Assembly (NCBI RefSeq): GCF_029844725.1
Contig: NZ_JAOCKJ010000004.1
Coordinates: 248,001-312,000, forward strand
Direction of reading: 5' to 3'
Origin: Pantoea sp. GD03673
Lineage (GTDB): Bacteria > Pseudomonadota > Gammaproteobacteria > Enterobacterales > Enterobacteriaceae
DNA length: 64,000 nucleotides
Shown here: in pieces, positions 27,558-38,205 of the stretch
How the letters are laid out: each line of letters starts with the position of its first letter
Numbering within the stretch: the first letter of the stretch is position 1
Program-made: the position numbers and the translations under genes
The notes under the pieces: model-generated
Told to the model about the DNA's origin: nothing
Database searches by the model: none
What the model saw: the letters and a program-made list of their open reading frames with translations, nothing else

Positions 27558-27588
27558 AAGGCCCTTCTGAACAGAAGGGCCTTTTTTA
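27558..27588 (+). terminator. terminator between convergent ybaL and gsk
   Basis: AAGGCCCTTCT (27558-27568), loop GAAC and AGAAGGGCCTT (27573-27583), followed by T residues on the + strand. It terminates ybaL. On the reverse strand the following bases lack a T-run, so gsk termination there is less clear. Confidence 0.85.
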
Positions 27589-27607
27589 TACGCGGCAGCG
27601 GCCTGCT

Positions 27608-28909
27608 TTACCGATCCCAGTAAGACTCTTCCAGGCTGTCTTCCCGCTCCGGCAGACCGCGGGTTAAACGCGGTGAATGCTGATTCAGCACCTGATAGCT
27701 GACGCGGTTAGCATACTTACACACCTGCGCCAGCGATGAATAGGTCAGATACGGACGCGCATGTTTGCTGGAGTTCGGCACATTCAGGCTGTGATAGGTG
27801 TTGGCGGTGATGTCATGCAGTAACGCCGCCAGCGCACCATCACCGGCACCGTTGGTGTTCATGATCTTTTCCGGCCCGCCCATATAAGGGGCGATGTGCG
27901 AGAAAATGCGCAGCGGCTGCTGGCAATCCTGCTGGCGCATCACGCGGCTGAACTCATACTGGTTAAATTCAGCAATTGCGCCAGGCAGCAGCGGATGGTT
28001 GGTTTTGCGTTTGAACGCGTCTTCGGTGTAGCCCGCCATGTAAAGCCCGACCGGGCCTGCGGTACAGAGCACCAGATCGACCCAGTCCAGCGCCATATTG
28101 GCGGCGAGCAGCGGATCGGCTTCGCCGGTCAGCGCCAGCGCTTCCTCTTCATTCATCGCGACGATGCTCACATGATCGCGCAGGAAGTCCCGCCAGAACT
28201 GAGGATTGTCGCCAATCACGTGTTTGGTGCCCAGCGTCAGCACCACCGGCACGTGGTGACGTTTGGCGTACTCGATCGCCCGCAGCGTTGCCTGCGGCAT
28301 CGGTTCACCTTCGGCGCAGCGCACCAGATAGGAGGTCAGCACCAGCGCAGAGGCACCGGCAATCACCTCTTCCGGCACATTATCGGGATGCAGCTGGTTC
28401 ATCTGGCCGGGACTGATAGCAAAGGTTCGCTCGCCATGCTCGCCAATCAGCGTAAAGCAGCGGCCAATCGCGCCATCGACGCCCTGCAGATAGTTAAGAT
28501 CGACCCGGCTGGAGGTGTTGCAGAGGTAGCGATAGGCATAGCCGCCAATCTGGATGTTGTTGCACATCACGCCCAGCAGCACGGAGCGGTCATCGGCCAG
28601 CACGGAGAAATTATGCAGCGTGTTACCGATGGTGCCACCGGCAAACTGATGGGTGATCAGCGCGTCGCGCATCAGCTCGTTGTACAACGCTTCCGCAACG
28701 GCATTATCGATGACCCGCGAGTGTCCGGCACTCAGGCCGTAACGGGCGAGAAAGTCGTCATCGACTTTGGCTTCGATATCCACCAGCGTCTGGTCGATAC
28801 CCACCACCCAGCTGCCCGCATCAACGTCGGTTTGAGTAGGCTGTAACAGGGGATCGCGTGCGCTGACGGGAAAGTAATGTTTGGATTTGCGTTTGCCGGG
28901 AAATTTCAT
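27608..28909 (-). CDS. gsk: inosine-guanosine kinase
   Basis: Gsk phosphorylates inosine and guanosine with ATP in purine salvage. The 433-residue protein is a PfkB/ribokinase-family enzyme, near the E. coli length of 434. It begins MKFPGKRKSKHYFPVSARDP, carries the ribokinase signature FAGGTIGNTLHNFSVL near residue 93 and the catalytic-base block NTNGAGDGALAALLHD near residue 360. It follows hemH on the same strand with a hairpin between. The reading frame is intact. Confidence 0.96.
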   Translation of the reverse strand: MKFPGKRKSKHYFPVSARDPLLQPTQTDVDAGSWVVGIDQTLVDIEAKVDDDFLARYGLSAGHSRVIDNAVAEALYNELMRDALITHQFAGGTIGNTLHNFSVLADDRSVLLGVMCNNIQIGGYAYRYLCNTSSRVDLNYLQGVDGAIGRCFTLIGEHGERTFAISPGQMNQLHPDNVPEEVIAGASALVLTSYLVRCAEGEPMPQATLRAIEYAKRHHVPVVLTLGTKHVIGDNPQFWRDFLRDHVSIVAMNEEEALALTGEADPLLAANMALDWVDLVLCTAGPVGLYMAGYTEDAFKRKTNHPLLPGAIAEFNQYEFSRVMRQQDCQQPLRIFSHIAPYMGGPEKIMNTNGAGDGALAALLHDITANTYHSLNVPNSSKHARPYLTYSSLAQVCKYANRVSYQVLNQHSPRLTRGLPEREDSLEESYWDR

Positions 28910-28925
28910 CGGGAGTGCCGTCTGG

Positions 28926-28962
28926 AAAAACAGGCGGAGAATGATATCACACTCTCCGCCTG
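28926..28962 (-). terminator. hairpin after hemH
   Basis: CAGGCGGAGA (28931-28940) and TCTCCGCCTG (28953-28962) with a 12-nt loop. Five T residues follow on the reverse strand (28926-28930). It lies 4 nt beyond the hemH stop and before gsk. Confidence 0.75.
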
Positions 28963-28966
28963 CGCT

Positions 28967-29926
28967 TTAACGGCGTGCGTCGACCAGCTGCACCATCATG
29001 TCGATATGCGCCTCATCGGCGTTCAGCGCAGGAATATATTCAAACTTCTCACCACCGGCATGTATGAAGATTTCGCAGTTTTCACCACTGATCTCCTCCA
29101 GCGTCTCCAGGCAGTCAGACGAGAAGCCCGGACTCATAACCTGAACATGTTTGATGCCTTTGGCAGGCAGGCTTTCCATCGTTTTGTCGGTGTAAGGCAT
29201 TAGCCAGGGCTCACGACCGAAACGCGACTGGAAGGTCATCATATACTGATCGTCACGCAGACCCAGCGCTTTGACCAGGGCCGCCGTGGTATCCGCGCAG
29301 CGCTGCGGATAGTCATCGCCTTCATTAGCAAATCGCTGTGGAATGCCGTGGAACGACAACACCAGCAGATCGGGCTGACCGTGCTGCTCAAACGATCGCT
29401 CTACCGTCGCTTTCAGCGCAGCGATATAAGCCGGATGTTCGGCATAGTCGCGGATAAACTGCACATCGGGCAGCGAGCGGTAACCTTTGAATACCGTGGT
29501 CAGGCCATCCCAGACCGCCGCCACGGTGGAGCAGGAGAATTGCGGATAGAGTGGCAGCACAATCAGGCGGGTGACGCCCTGCGCCATCAGCTTATCCACC
29601 GCGCTTTTCAGGCTCGGATTGCCGTAGCTCATACCCAGCTCGACGGGCATATCAACACGTGCTGCCAGCGCATCGCGCTGACGCTGGCTATAGACCAGCA
29701 GCGGTGAGCCCCCTTCCATCCAGACCGATGCGTAGAGCTTCGATACGCGCGGCGAGCGAAACGGCAGAATCACAGCATTAAGAACCGGCCACCAGAGCCA
29801 GCGCGGCGCATCGACCACGCGCGGATCGCTTAAAAACTGTTTCAGATAGCGTTTAACTGCAGGTGTGGTTGGGGCGTCTGGCGTACCTAAATTAACCAAT
29901 AACACGCCGGGCTTATCTTGCCTCAT
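28967..29926 (-). CDS. hemH: ferrochelatase
   Basis: HemH inserts Fe(II) into protoporphyrin IX, the last step of heme synthesis, at the cytoplasmic membrane face. The 319-residue product (E. coli 320) begins with [20 protein letters not shown]. It has [21 protein letters not shown], the metal-binding histidine in [13 protein letters not shown], the [16 protein letters not shown] block and the C-terminal [17 protein letters not shown]. Located 113 nt downstream of adk on the same strand, it keeps the conserved adk-hemH-gsk order. Confidence 0.97.
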   Translation of the reverse strand: MRQDKPGVLLVNLGTPDAPTTPAVKRYLKQFLSDPRVVDAPRWLWWPVLNAVILPFRSPRVSKLYASVWMEGGSPLLVYSQRQRDALAARVDMPVELGMSYGNPSLKSAVDKLMAQGVTRLIVLPLYPQFSCSTVAAVWDGLTTVFKGYRSLPDVQFIRDYAEHPAYIAALKATVERSFEQHGQPDLLVLSFHGIPQRFANEGDDYPQRCADTTAALVKALGLRDDQYMMTFQSRFGREPWLMPYTDKTMESLPAKGIKHVQVMSPGFSSDCLETLEEISGENCEIFIHAGGEKFEYIPALNADEAHIDMMVQLVDARR

Positions 29927-30007
29927 TTGAGTTCCTTGATGACAACGGGGATGCGTGAAAACAGGGAAATTGTAGCGGAATTAGTGGGAGGTAAAAGCAA
30001 TTACTGC

Positions 30008-30032
30008 AAAAGGGGCCAGTAATACCGGCCCC
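30008..30032 (-). terminator. hairpin after adk
   Basis: GGGGCC (30012-30017) and GGCCCC (30027-30032), with further pairing in the loop. On the reverse strand a short T-run follows. It sits 7 nt past the adk stop. Confidence 0.65.
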
Positions 30033-30039
30033 ATTAAGC

Positions 30040-30714
<675 letters not shown>

Positions 30715-30798
30715 CTATCTTAGAAGCGGAAGAACATACCATTATGACCCGCTCATCACAAGGAAGGGCGAGGATCGCGCAGGGTGACTTTACCCTCT

Positions 30799-31674
30799 TT
30801 ACGGACCGGAGCCCGACCCGGCTGGACGGCCCGGCGCGTTTTCAGATTTACCGCCTGCGCTGAGCAGGAATTGCAGTCGCCGGCTCAGATGATGCGTCAT
30901 ATTCACGCTTTTTTTGCCGCTGCCGCGCACGTCAGCGTTCAGCTGCAGCCGCGCATGCTGCGGCCATTTCACCACATCCTCCGCATCTGACAGCGCTGAA
31001 ATTATCGAGGCCGGGACATCAAAGCTGGCAAACGGCAGGCCAGGCTGATGGCAGGAGTTCAGCGGCAGCGGGCCTGACAGGGAAAGCGCATCGACGGTGG
31101 CAGCATTATAAGGCCGCCACTGCGGATCGTCGAAGCGGCGCAGTGCGTCGTGCGTGGCGGTCAGGGTGAGCCCCTGTTCAAACAGACGCAGTTCGCTGCG
31201 GACCAGCGTACTGAACTCGTGTGTCCGCAATGCCACCAGCACCAGATCACTGCAGATCCCGGCGTGGCGATCCAGCCGGGTGACAAACAAGTCGGCTTCG
31301 TCGATCAGTTTCTGATGCAGCACGCTGGCAAAACTTTCACTCGCCTCTGTCACGCCCTGTTTCTGGCAATCCCGCAATGGCCGCACGCGGCCGTCCGGTA
31401 ATTCCACATGCGGAACCAGCATGATGCTGCCCGCTATCAGCGGCACCGCTGGCAGGATATTAAGTTCGGTTACCGGAAAGCAGGACGCGTAACGGTTCTG
31501 ATTGCGTGCCTGCTCCTGTCGCAGAAACAGCTGAGAAAGCAGCACTTTTGCCACATGCAGCGAGGGCGCAAAGAAGAGATCGAACTGCTCCAGCCTGTAA
31601 AAACGGGAGAGCGCCAGGCGTAACCGATGGCGCGCCTCTGCTGAGGTTTCAGAGGATAAGGGGCCGTGTGCCAT
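30799..31674 (-). CDS. unrecognised protein resembling a degenerate class-V aminotransferase
   Basis: I do not recognise this 291-residue protein by name. Its block order resembles the large domain of PLP class-V aminotransferases: FDLFFAPSLHVAKVLLSQL, then VPHVELPDGRVRPL, VTEASESFASVLHQKLIDEA and DLFVTRLDRHAGICSDLVLV. At the usual PLP-aspartate (VDGAQ in the family) the sequence has EASES. At the Schiff-base lysine (HK) it has DRH, so PLP chemistry is doubtful. It faces a LysR gene starting at 31862, which may control it. It is inserted between adk and htpG, absent there in E. coli. The start at 31674 has no strong ribosome site, so a shorter N-terminus is possible. The tail is rich in Gly, Pro and Ser. 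Confidence 0.6.
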   Translation of the reverse strand: MAHGPLSSETSAEARHRLRLALSRFYRLEQFDLFFAPSLHVAKVLLSQLFLRQEQARNQNRYASCFPVTELNILPAVPLIAGSIMLVPHVELPDGRVRPLRDCQKQGVTEASESFASVLHQKLIDEADLFVTRLDRHAGICSDLVLVALRTHEFSTLVRSELRLFEQGLTLTATHDALRRFDDPQWRPYNAATVDALSLSGPLPLNSCHQPGLPFASFDVPASIISALSDAEDVVKWPQHARLQLNADVRGSGKKSVNMTHHLSRRLQFLLSAGGKSENAPGRPAGSGSGP

Positions 31675-31861
31675 GGGTGTCTCGCTTTAGTGAGGGTGCG
31701 GCGTAAGCGCAGGTGAAGCGAGGCGGAATACCCGTGAAAAAACACAGATACCAAACTGAGTCAACCCGCCAGAATTTGCCATTCAGAGTAGGTCAATGCG
31801 TCTGGACTTTAAAATGATATAAATTGACAATCTCTGTTAGTTTTTTGCACAGGAGATGAGA

Positions 31862-32731
31862 ATGAACGGACTGCCGCCACTGAGAGCGCTGCACTATTTT
31901 CACCAGGCAGCCTTACACAGCAGCTTTAGTGTGGCGGCTGACCATCTGCATGTCACGCACAGCGCCATCAGCCACCAGATTCGTCAGCTGGAGAGCTGGA
32001 TGGGCAAACCGCTTTTTGTCCGTACCAATGGCCGGGTGAAACTGACCGCGCACGGCGATCGTCTGCTGCTGAGCTGTCAGCAGGCCTTCAGTGAGTTACG
32101 CAGCAGCTGCGAGAATATCCGTACCGGCCTGCTTCAGCAGATCCGAATCTCCTGTGCCCCCAGTTTCCTGTCACAATGGCTGATTCCCCGTATCGCCAGC
32201 TTTTATCAACGCTACCCGGAGATTGAGGTTCACTTTCAGCCGCTGGCGCAGATCTCACAACTGCGCAGTGAGCATGTGGATGTACTGATCCTCAGTCATG
32301 GCGAGCCGCCTGAAGCCGATATAGACGCGACGCTGGTCAGCGAGGATGAGATTGGTCCCCTCTGTGCACCGCATTTTGCCTCGCAGCTGCGGGTCGGCGA
32401 GGATCTGGCCGCACTGCCCCTGCTGCATGCGGATACCCGACTCCACGCCTGGTCAGAGTGGGCGGCAAAAACAGACTACAGCGGCCATTTTAACAGCGGT
32501 AAACATTTTGAGACGCTCACGCTGGCTATTCAGGCTGCACGAAGTGGCCTTGGCGTCCTGATGGCACCGCGTTTGCTGGTTCGCAAAGAGCTGGAGGATG
32601 GCACACTGCTTGCGCCGCTTGGTTTTGTCGGCGTAGAGCGGTCGACATGGATGATGACGAAGCAGAGCCGACGTCACGATACGGAGATTAGTGTGTTTCG
32701 TGACTGGCTGCAGGATGCCGCACAGCCATAA
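31862..32731 (+). CDS. LysR-family transcriptional regulator (GcvA-like)
   Basis: A 289-residue LysR regulator with the GcvA-type opening LPPLRALHYFHQAALHSSFS, the recognition helix LHVTHSAISHQIRQLESWMG and the family line KPLFVRTNGRVKLTAHG. The effector domain starts near residue 92 (IRISCAPSFLSQWLIPRIA). AGGAG sits 6 nt before the ATG at 31862; an ATG at 31856 directly abuts that site and was rejected. It is divergent from the aminotransferase-like gene across 187 nt, so that gene is the best target candidate, an inference from layout only. Confidence 0.9.
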   Translation: MNGLPPLRALHYFHQAALHSSFSVAADHLHVTHSAISHQIRQLESWMGKPLFVRTNGRVKLTAHGDRLLLSCQQAFSELRSSCENIRTGLLQQIRISCAPSFLSQWLIPRIASFYQRYPEIEVHFQPLAQISQLRSEHVDVLILSHGEPPEADIDATLVSEDEIGPLCAPHFASQLRVGEDLAALPLLHADTRLHAWSEWAAKTDYSGHFNSGKHFETLTLAIQAARSGLGVLMAPRLLVRKELEDGTLLAPLGFVGVERSTWMMTKQSRRHDTEISVFRDWLQDAAQP

Positions 32732-32734
32732 AAA

Positions 32735-32757
32735 AAGCCGGTGCTGATGACCGGCTT
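32735..32757 (+). terminator. hairpin after the LysR gene
   Basis: AAGCCGGT (32735-32742) and ACCGGCTT (32750-32757) with a 7-nt loop, immediately past the stop. The run of A before it gives a T-run only on the reverse strand; on + it ends in TTC, so efficiency is uncertain. Confidence 0.6.
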
Positions 32758-32791
32758 CAGATGACTGACACATGCAATGTTTTTGGCACCC

Positions 32792-32989
32792 GATCCTGAT
32801 CAACGCTGAGCAGGATCAGACAGGCCGCAACAGACTCAACGCAGGGGAAGCAGATGCCCGGAGCAAAGCCTCGCGGGCCACGGACAGCCCGCGCTGAAGC
32901 GGCCAGGGAGGGTATCTTTGCGGAGAACGAAAAGCTCCCCGAGCCAGCACCGTCACCGCCATTTCAGACCGGTGAACGTCACCGGTCTG
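32792..32989. repeat. hairpin-rich intergenic region with a second copy of the structured element
   Basis: In the 264-nt convergent gap between LysR and htpG there are three stem-loops: GATCCTG/CAGGATC (32792-32817), CGCGGGC/GCCCGCG (32872-32893) and CAGACCGGTG/CACCGGTCTG (32965-32989). The middle part shares AAAGCCTCGCGGGCC (32865-32879) and GCGGCCAGGGA (32899-32909) with the element at 27423-27509. The last hairpin lies 7 nt past the htpG stop and may protect or terminate its mRNA, although a T-run is missing. Confidence 0.45.
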
Positions 32990-32995
32990 TTACCG

Positions 32996-34864
32996 TTATG
33001 CGGTCAGCAGCTGGTTCATGCGACGGATAAACTGGTTAGGATCGTCCAGCGTACCGCGCTCTGCCAGCAATGCCTGATCCAGCAGCAGCTCAATCCACTC
33101 ACCGAAGCGAACTTCATCCTGCGTATCAGCAACCCGTTTCACCAGCGGGTGATCCGGGTTGATTTCAAACAGGTATTTCACTTCCGGCACGTCCTGTCCG
33201 GCCGCCGCAAACAGCTTCGCCATCTGCGTGGTCATCTCGTTCGCGTCGGTGGTGACAATCGCTGGCGTGTCGGTCAGACGGTGGGTCAGACGCACTTCTT
33301 TAACGCGCTCGCCCAGCAGATTTTTCACCCGCTCAACAAACGGCTCCAGCGCTTTTTCCGCCTCTTTCTGCTCTTCGGTCTCTTCATCTGCCAGCTTGCT
33401 CAGTGACTCATCCGCTTTGCTGACCGACTGGAAGGTTTTACCGTCGAACTCGGTGAGGTAGCTCATCATCCATTCGTCAATGCGATCGGAGAGCAGCAGC
33501 ACCTCAATGCCTTTTTTGCGGAACAGTTCCAGATGCGGGCTGCTTTTCGCTGCGGCATAGCTGTCAGCGGTGATGTAGTAAATCTTCTCCTGACCTTCCA
33601 CCATGCGGCTGACGTAATCTTCCAGCGAAATGGTCTGTGCCGACCCTTCGCTCTGGGTGGTGGCGAAGCGCAGCAGTTTTGCAATGGTTTCCTGGTTGGC
33701 GTTGTCTTCCGCCGGGCCTTCTTTCAGAACCAGACCAAACTCATTCCAGAAGGTCTGGTATTTCTCGTTGTCATCTTTCGCCAGTTTTTCCAGCATCTGC
33801 AGAGTACGCTTCGTCAGCGCAGCACGCAGGCTCTGGGTTACGCGACTATCCTGCAGGATTTCACGGGAGACGTTCAGCGGCAGATCGTTCGAGTCAATCA
33901 GACCACGCACAAAGCGCAGGTAGTTCGGCATAAACTGCTCAGCGTCATCCATGATAAAGACGCGCTGCACATAGAGTTTCAGGCCATGCTTCTGATCGCG
34001 GTTCCACATATCAAACGGCGCACGCGCCGGAATGTAGAGCAGGCTGGTGTATTCCTGCTTACCTTCCACCCGGTTGTGGCTCCAGGCGACCGGATCGCTG
34101 TAGTCATGGGCGATATGCTTGTAGAACTCGTTGTACTCGTCATCGCTGATCTCAGCCTTGTTGCGGGTCCACAGCGCCTGGGCTTTGTTGATTTTCTCCC
34201 AGTGCGTGCCCTCGCCTTCTTCATCTTTGCTTTCGATCTCAACCGGCAGCGCGATGTGATCGGAATATTTGCTGATGATGTTGCGCACACGCCATGCATC
34301 CAGGAACTCATCCTCACCTTCGCGCAGATGCAGGGTGATCTCGGTGCCGCGATCGGCTTTCTCGATTTCAGCCAGGGTGTATTCGCCCTCACCCGCTGAT
34401 TCCCAGAACACGCCTTCATCGGCAGATGCGCCAGCGGCACGGGTACGCACCGTGACTTTATCCGCCACGATAAAGGCAGAGTAGAAACCAACACCGAACT
34501 GACCGATCAGCTGGCTGTCTTTAGCCTGATCGGAGCCCAGGGATTCCAGGAAAGATTTGGTGCCTGATTTGGCGATAGTCCCGAGGTTCTCAATGACCTC
34601 GTCGCGACGCATACCGATACCGTTGTCGCTGAGCGTAATGGTACGGTGGTCCTTATCAACAGAGAGACGAACGCGTAGCTCGCCATCACCTTCATACAGG
34701 CTGGAATCTGACAGGGCGCGGAAGCGCAGTTTGTCTGCCGCATCCGAGGCGTTGGAGATCAGCTCACGCAGGAAAATCTCTTTGTTTGAATAGAGAGAAT
34801 GGATCATCAGGTGCAGAAGTTGTTTTACTTCCGACTGAAAGCCACGGGTCTCTTGTCCTTTCAT
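32996..34864 (-). CDS. htpG: molecular chaperone HtpG (Hsp90)
   Basis: HtpG is the bacterial Hsp90, a dimeric ATP-driven chaperone. The product of about 622 residues has the GHKL ATPase domain, with [20 protein letters not shown], the DNGIGM nucleotide-binding turn and [20 protein letters not shown]. The middle domain contains the catalytic-arginine segment [20 protein letters not shown], and the C-terminal dimerisation domain ends [13 protein letters not shown] 34864 (MKGQETRG) matches the E. coli start; an ATG two codons upstream at 34870 is possible. A sigma-32 promoter stands 47 nt before the start, so heat induction is expected. Confidence 0.97.
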   Translation of the reverse strand: MKGQETRGFQSEVKQLLHLMIHSLYSNKEIFLRELISNASDAADKLRFRALSDSSLYEGDGELRVRLSVDKDHRTITLSDNGIGMRRDEVIENLGTIAKSGTKSFLESLGSDQAKDSQLIGQFGVGFYSAFIVADKVTVRTRAAGASADEGVFWESAGEGEYTLAEIEKADRGTEITLHLREGEDEFLDAWRVRNIISKYSDHIALPVEIESKDEEGEGTHWEKINKAQALWTRNKAEISDDEYNEFYKHIAHDYSDPVAWSHNRVEGKQEYTSLLYIPARAPFDMWNRDQKHGLKLYVQRVFIMDDAEQFMPNYLRFVRGLIDSNDLPLNVSREILQDSRVTQSLRAALTKRTLQMLEKLAKDDNEKYQTFWNEFGLVLKEGPAEDNANQETIAKLLRFATTQSEGSAQTISLEDYVSRMVEGQEKIYYITADSYAAAKSSPHLELFRKKGIEVLLLSDRIDEWMMSYLTEFDGKTFQSVSKADESLSKLADEETEEQKEAEKALEPFVERVKNLLGERVKEVRLTHRLTDTPAIVTTDANEMTTQMAKLFAAAGQDVPEVKYLFEINPDHPLVKRVADTQDEVRFGEWIELLLDQALLAERGTLDDPNQFIRRMNQLLTA

Positions 34865-34910
34865 GGTCATTGCTACCTCAACAAAACAGGTTGAACAAAC
34901 GTTGAGGTTG

Positions 34911-34938
34911 ATGTGGGGATGACAGGAAGATTTTCAAG
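34911..34938 (-). promoter_or_regulatory. sigma-32 heat-shock promoter of htpG
   Basis: On the reverse strand CTTGAAA (34932-34938) and CCCCACAT (34911-34918) are 13 nt apart, matching the RpoH consensus CTTGAAA-N13-CCCCATNT except for one base. The -35 touches a GCCGGTGT/ACACCGGC hairpin (34938-34961) just past the recR stop, so the recR terminator and htpG promoter are nearly fused. Confidence 0.9.
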
Positions 34939-34967
34939 CCGGTGTCTGTCACAACACCGGCAAGTGA

Positions 34968-35573
34968 TTAAAATTTAAACTTCTGGCGGCCTGCCAGCGA
35001 ATGAGACAGCGTGGTGCCATCTACCATCTCCAGCTCACCGCCCACCGGCACGCCGTGCGCGATACGGCTGGCATCGACGCCATACTGACCACAGAGTTCC
35101 GCGATGTAGTTTGCGGTTGCCTCGCCTTCCACCGTCGGGTTGGTGGCGAGGATCACTTCCTGCAGGGGTTCACTCTCCAGTCGCTGCTCCAGACGATCCA
35201 GACCAATATCCGCCGGACCGATGCCGTCGAGCGGCGAGAGATGCCCCATCAGCACAAAATAGCGACCGCCAAACTGGCCGGTTTGCTCAATGGCGTGAAT
35301 ATCTGCCGGGCTTTCCACCACGCAGATTTGACCATTCTGCTGACGCCGGGGATTGGCGCAGATGGTGCAAATCTCCTGCTCGGTGAATGTCCGGCAATCG
35401 GCACAGTGACCAATCTCCGACATCGCCCGGGTCAGCGCCTGCGCCAGCCGCATGCCACCGCTGCGATCCCGCTGCAGCAGCTGAAAAGCCATGCGCTGCG
35501 CCGACTTCGGCCCAACGCCAGGCAGACAGCGCAGCGACTCCATCAATGACTCAAGCAGTGGGCTGGTTTGCAT
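34968..35573 (-). CDS. recR: recombination mediator RecR
   Basis: RecR works with RecF and RecO to load RecA on gapped DNA. The 201-residue protein has the helix-hairpin-helix region [20 protein letters not shown], the Cys4 zinc finger [20 protein letters not shown] and a TOPRIM domain beginning [18 protein letters not shown], ending in a Walker-B-like [16 protein letters not shown]. Its ATG shares one base with the ybaB TGA (TGATG), so translation is coupled, and dnaX-ybaB-recR form the standard operon. A small hairpin follows the stop. Confidence 0.97.
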   Translation of the reverse strand: MQTSPLLESLMESLRCLPGVGPKSAQRMAFQLLQRDRSGGMRLAQALTRAMSEIGHCADCRTFTEQEICTICANPRRQQNGQICVVESPADIHAIEQTGQFGGRYFVLMGHLSPLDGIGPADIGLDRLEQRLESEPLQEVILATNPTVEGEATANYIAELCGQYGVDASRIAHGVPVGGELEMVDGTTLSHSLAGRQKFKF

Positions 35574-35905
35574 CAGAACGGCATCTTAAAGCCTGGTGGC
35601 AGCTGCATGCCTGAGGAGACAGACGCCATCTTCTCTTTCTGGGTTTCATCAATGCGACGAGCGGCATCGTTGAACGCGGCGGCGATTAAATCTTCCAGCA
35701 TATCTTTGTCATCTTCCAGCAGGCTGGGATCGACTTCCACGCGGCGGCAGTTGTGCGCGCCATTAATGGTGACTTTTACCAGGCCAGCACCCGATTCGCC
35801 GGTCACTTCAATCGCGGCGATCTCTTCCTGAACTTTGGCCATTTTGTCCTGCATCTGCTGGGCCTGTTTCATCAGGTTGCCCAATCCGCCTTTACCACCA
35901 AACAT
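35573..35905 (-). CDS. ybaB: nucleoid-associated protein YbaB/EbfC
   Basis: A 110-residue dimeric DNA-binding protein found beside dnaX and recR in most bacteria; it binds DNA as a tweezer-like dimer. It starts [20 protein letters not shown], typical of the family, followed by a long helix and the beta core [20 protein letters not shown]. The start at 35905 matches E. coli; the ORF extends to 36034 but that part overlaps the end of dnaX. The stop overlaps the recR start by one base. Confidence 0.95.
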   Translation of the reverse strand: MFGGKGGLGNLMKQAQQMQDKMAKVQEEIAAIEVTGESGAGLVKVTINGAHNCRRVEVDPSLLEDDKDMLEDLIAAAFNDAARRIDETQKEKMASVSSGMQLPPGFKMPF

Positions 35906-35960
35906 AGTTTTCTCTCTCAGCTGAGGCTGCAACGCTATCGTTAAGATAGCAGCAGCGTGT

Positions 35961-38048
35961 CTAAACAGGTCGGATACTCTCCTCATCCAGATCGGCATCA
36001 AAAAATCGCTGCAGCGTCTGGATGTGGGTATCACAGGTGATCGACTGACGCGCCTGCGCCAGTTTCTCTTCGTAAATGGCCTGACGCCACTCCAGTGGCG
36101 TCAATACCGATGAATTATCGTCTTCAACGACAGAGAGTTCAACTTTCTGCCCGGCATGCTGGCTAAGTGCATCGCTTAACACCTGCTGCGCCGACGGTGA
36201 ATTAAGGTGACGCTGGCTGCTGCGCAGGTGCAGGCAGACCCCGGTTTCGGTGGTCTCTTTCCAGGCATTTAACGCCAGCTGCTGCACCAGCTTCGGCAGC
36301 GGCAGAGCCGCAATCTCTGCGGCCCAGGGATCGCGCTGCTGCGCTTCTTCCGCCAGACGCGCCGCCAGCTCAGGGGTTTTCTCATGCTCCAGTGCGGAAC
36401 GCAAGGCCTTTGGCGTTGCCACCGGCTCCGCCACGTCAACCGGCTGATTTACCGCTTTCCAGCGGTATGCTTCCTCTTTTACCGGAGCTGGAGGCTCACG
36501 ATCGCGTATACGCTGCTGACTGCGCTCGGTAACCGAGGCCAGCCGCTCAAGCGCGGAGTTGGCCGGCCGCGCACCTGGCGCCGCCGGCTCACTCTTTTTT
36601 GGCTTGTTCGCTCCCTGACGCAGCAACTGAGTGCGCGCCTGCAGGAGCTGGCTGGTGGAACTGGAGAGTGCGGTATCAGGAGCCGCATCCGCCGGTGACG
36701 GACTCTGCGGAGCCGGATCGGGCGCGGCCATCTTCGGCTGAGCAGCAACCTGCTGCTGTGCAGGCATCGGCTGCGGCGCTGCGGGTGATGCTGGCTGCGG
36801 CGACGACATGGCGGCGGCAGGTGACGGCGTGGCGGACTGTGCTGCCGCCAGTCGCGCACCTTGCGACGGCGCGGAGGCTGCCGGTGACGTCTGCGCCGGA
36901 GGGGCAACGGGTGCCATCTGTTCAGTTAACGCTGGACGCGCAATGGGGTCAGCTACCGCCGCTTTGGGATGAAACGCCAGTGCTCGCAGCAGTGTCATCT
37001 CCACGCCCATGCGGCGATCGGGCGCAATCGGCAGATCCTTGCGGCCCATCAGCAGGGTCTGATAATAGAGTTGCAGATCGGCTGGCGGCACCACACGGGC
37101 CAGTTCACGCAGCCGGATAGCATTGCTCTCATCATCGTCGTTGAGCGAGGCTGGCAGCAGCTGCACCATCGCAATCTGGTGCAGCAGGCGCAGCATTTCT
37201 ACCAGCAGCGCTTCCCATTCAACCCCGCGTGACGCGGCCTGGCTCAGCAGATTCATCACCTGCTGACCGTCACCGTCGACCAGCGCTTCCAGCAGTCCCA
37301 GCGGCTGTTCATCGTCCAGCGTGCCGAGCATAACGCTGACCGTGCTGCTGGTCACCGCGCCCTGCCCCATGGCAATCGCCTGGTCGGTGAGGCTCAGCGC
37401 ATCGCGCATACTGCCGTCGGCGGCCCGCGCCAGCAGCTGCAGCGCCCGGGTTTCGCTCTCAATCTGTTCCTGCTGCAGCACATGCTCAAGCTGCTGACGG
37501 ATTTGATCAACATCCAGCGCTTTGAGATGAAACTGCAGGCAGCGCGAAAGAATGGTCACCGGCAGTTTCTGCGGATCGGTGGTCGCCAGCAGAAATTTAA
37601 CGTGTGAGGGTGGCTCTTCCAGCGTCTTGAGCAACGCATTAAAGCTGTGACGCGACAGCATGTGTACTTCATCGATCAGATAGACTTTGAAGCGGCCACG
37701 CGCCGGGGCGTACTGCACGTTGTCGAGCAGATCGCGGGTATCTTCAACTTTGGTACGCGATGCGGCGTCAATCTCGATCAGATCGACAAAGCGGCCCTGC
37801 TCAATTTCACGGCAATTATCACACTGACCACAGGGGGTCGCGGTGATGCCGGTTTCGCAGTTAAGGCCTTTGGCCAGCAGACGCGCAATGGTGGTTTTCC
37901 CTACTCCGCGGGTGCCGGAGAAGAGATAAGCATGATGGATGCGTCCCAGAGACAATCCATTCGCCAGCGCCGTCAGAACATGTTCCTGACCGACAACATC
38001 AGCAAAAGCCTGGGGACGCCATTTTCGCGCAAGTACCTGATAGCTCAT
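35961..38048 (-). CDS. dnaX: DNA polymerase III tau subunit (gamma by frameshift)
   Basis: DnaX is the clamp-loader ATPase; full-length tau also tethers the polymerase and DnaB. The 695-residue product starts [20 protein letters not shown]. It has Walker A in [16 protein letters not shown], the zinc module [19 protein letters not shown], Walker [12 protein letters not shown] and sensor 1 [10 protein letters not shown]. It is longer than E. coli tau (643) because of a Pro/Ala/Gln-rich linker around residues 375-490. The tau-specific C-terminal domain is intact. A -1 frameshift cassette gives the shorter gamma form. It heads the dnaX-ybaB-recR operon. Confidence 0.96.
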   Translation of the reverse strand: MSYQVLARKWRPQAFADVVGQEHVLTALANGLSLGRIHHAYLFSGTRGVGKTTIARLLAKGLNCETGITATPCGQCDNCREIEQGRFVDLIEIDAASRTKVEDTRDLLDNVQYAPARGRFKVYLIDEVHMLSRHSFNALLKTLEEPPSHVKFLLATTDPQKLPVTILSRCLQFHLKALDVDQIRQQLEHVLQQEQIESETRALQLLARAADGSMRDALSLTDQAIAMGQGAVTSSTVSVMLGTLDDEQPLGLLEALVDGDGQQVMNLLSQAASRGVEWEALLVEMLRLLHQIAMVQLLPASLNDDDESNAIRLRELARVVPPADLQLYYQTLLMGRKDLPIAPDRRMGVEMTLLRALAFHPKAAVADPIARPALTEQMAPVAPPAQTSPAASAPSQGARLAAAQSATPSPAAAMSSPQPASPAAPQPMPAQQQVAAQPKMAAPDPAPQSPSPADAAPDTALSSSTSQLLQARTQLLRQGANKPKKSEPAAPGARPANSALERLASVTERSQQRIRDREPPAPVKEEAYRWKAVNQPVDVAEPVATPKALRSALEHEKTPELAARLAEEAQQRDPWAAEIAALPLPKLVQQLALNAWKETTETGVCLHLRSSQRHLNSPSAQQVLSDALSQHAGQKVELSVVEDDNSSVLTPLEWRQAIYEEKLAQARQSITCDTHIQTLQRFFDADLDEESIRPV
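36562..36616 (-). promoter_or_regulatory. programmed -1 frameshift cassette in dnaX (gamma subunit)
   Basis: On the reverse strand the slippery heptamer A AAA AAG (36594-36600) is in phase after CCA. An anti-SD-pairing AGGGAG (36611-36616) lies 10 nt upstream, as in E. coli. Downstream a GC-rich stem forms from GCCGGC plus GCGC (36578-36588) with GCGC plus GCCGGC (36562-36572), a 5-nt loop and one mismatch. After the slip the codons are GAG and TGA (36589-36591), giving a gamma-like product of 486 residues. Confidence 0.92.
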
Positions 38049-38205
38049 GTGGATTCGACGAAGTTGGATGGAAAGATGAGCGCAGACGCTCTGCAACCCC
38101 TGTATAAGATTGCAGTAGTCTACCAGCTACGCTTTTGGCTGGCACTCGTTATCTTGACGCTGAAGGCGTGACGGCCCCGCCTGGTGGCAAGGCCGAGAGA
38201 GTGGC

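Noticed and set aside
27896..28846. 316-codon + strand ORF opposite gsk
   Set aside because: Histidine- and glutamine-rich antisense shadow of an intact conserved gene.
31824..31846. TTGACA at 31824 as a promoter for the LysR gene
   Set aside because: The expected -10 window holds no TATAAT-like hexamer; the match is probably chance in AT-rich DNA.
33533..34399. 288-codon + strand ORF opposite htpG
   Set aside because: Antisense shadow of Hsp90 coding sequence, without a start signal or known domain.
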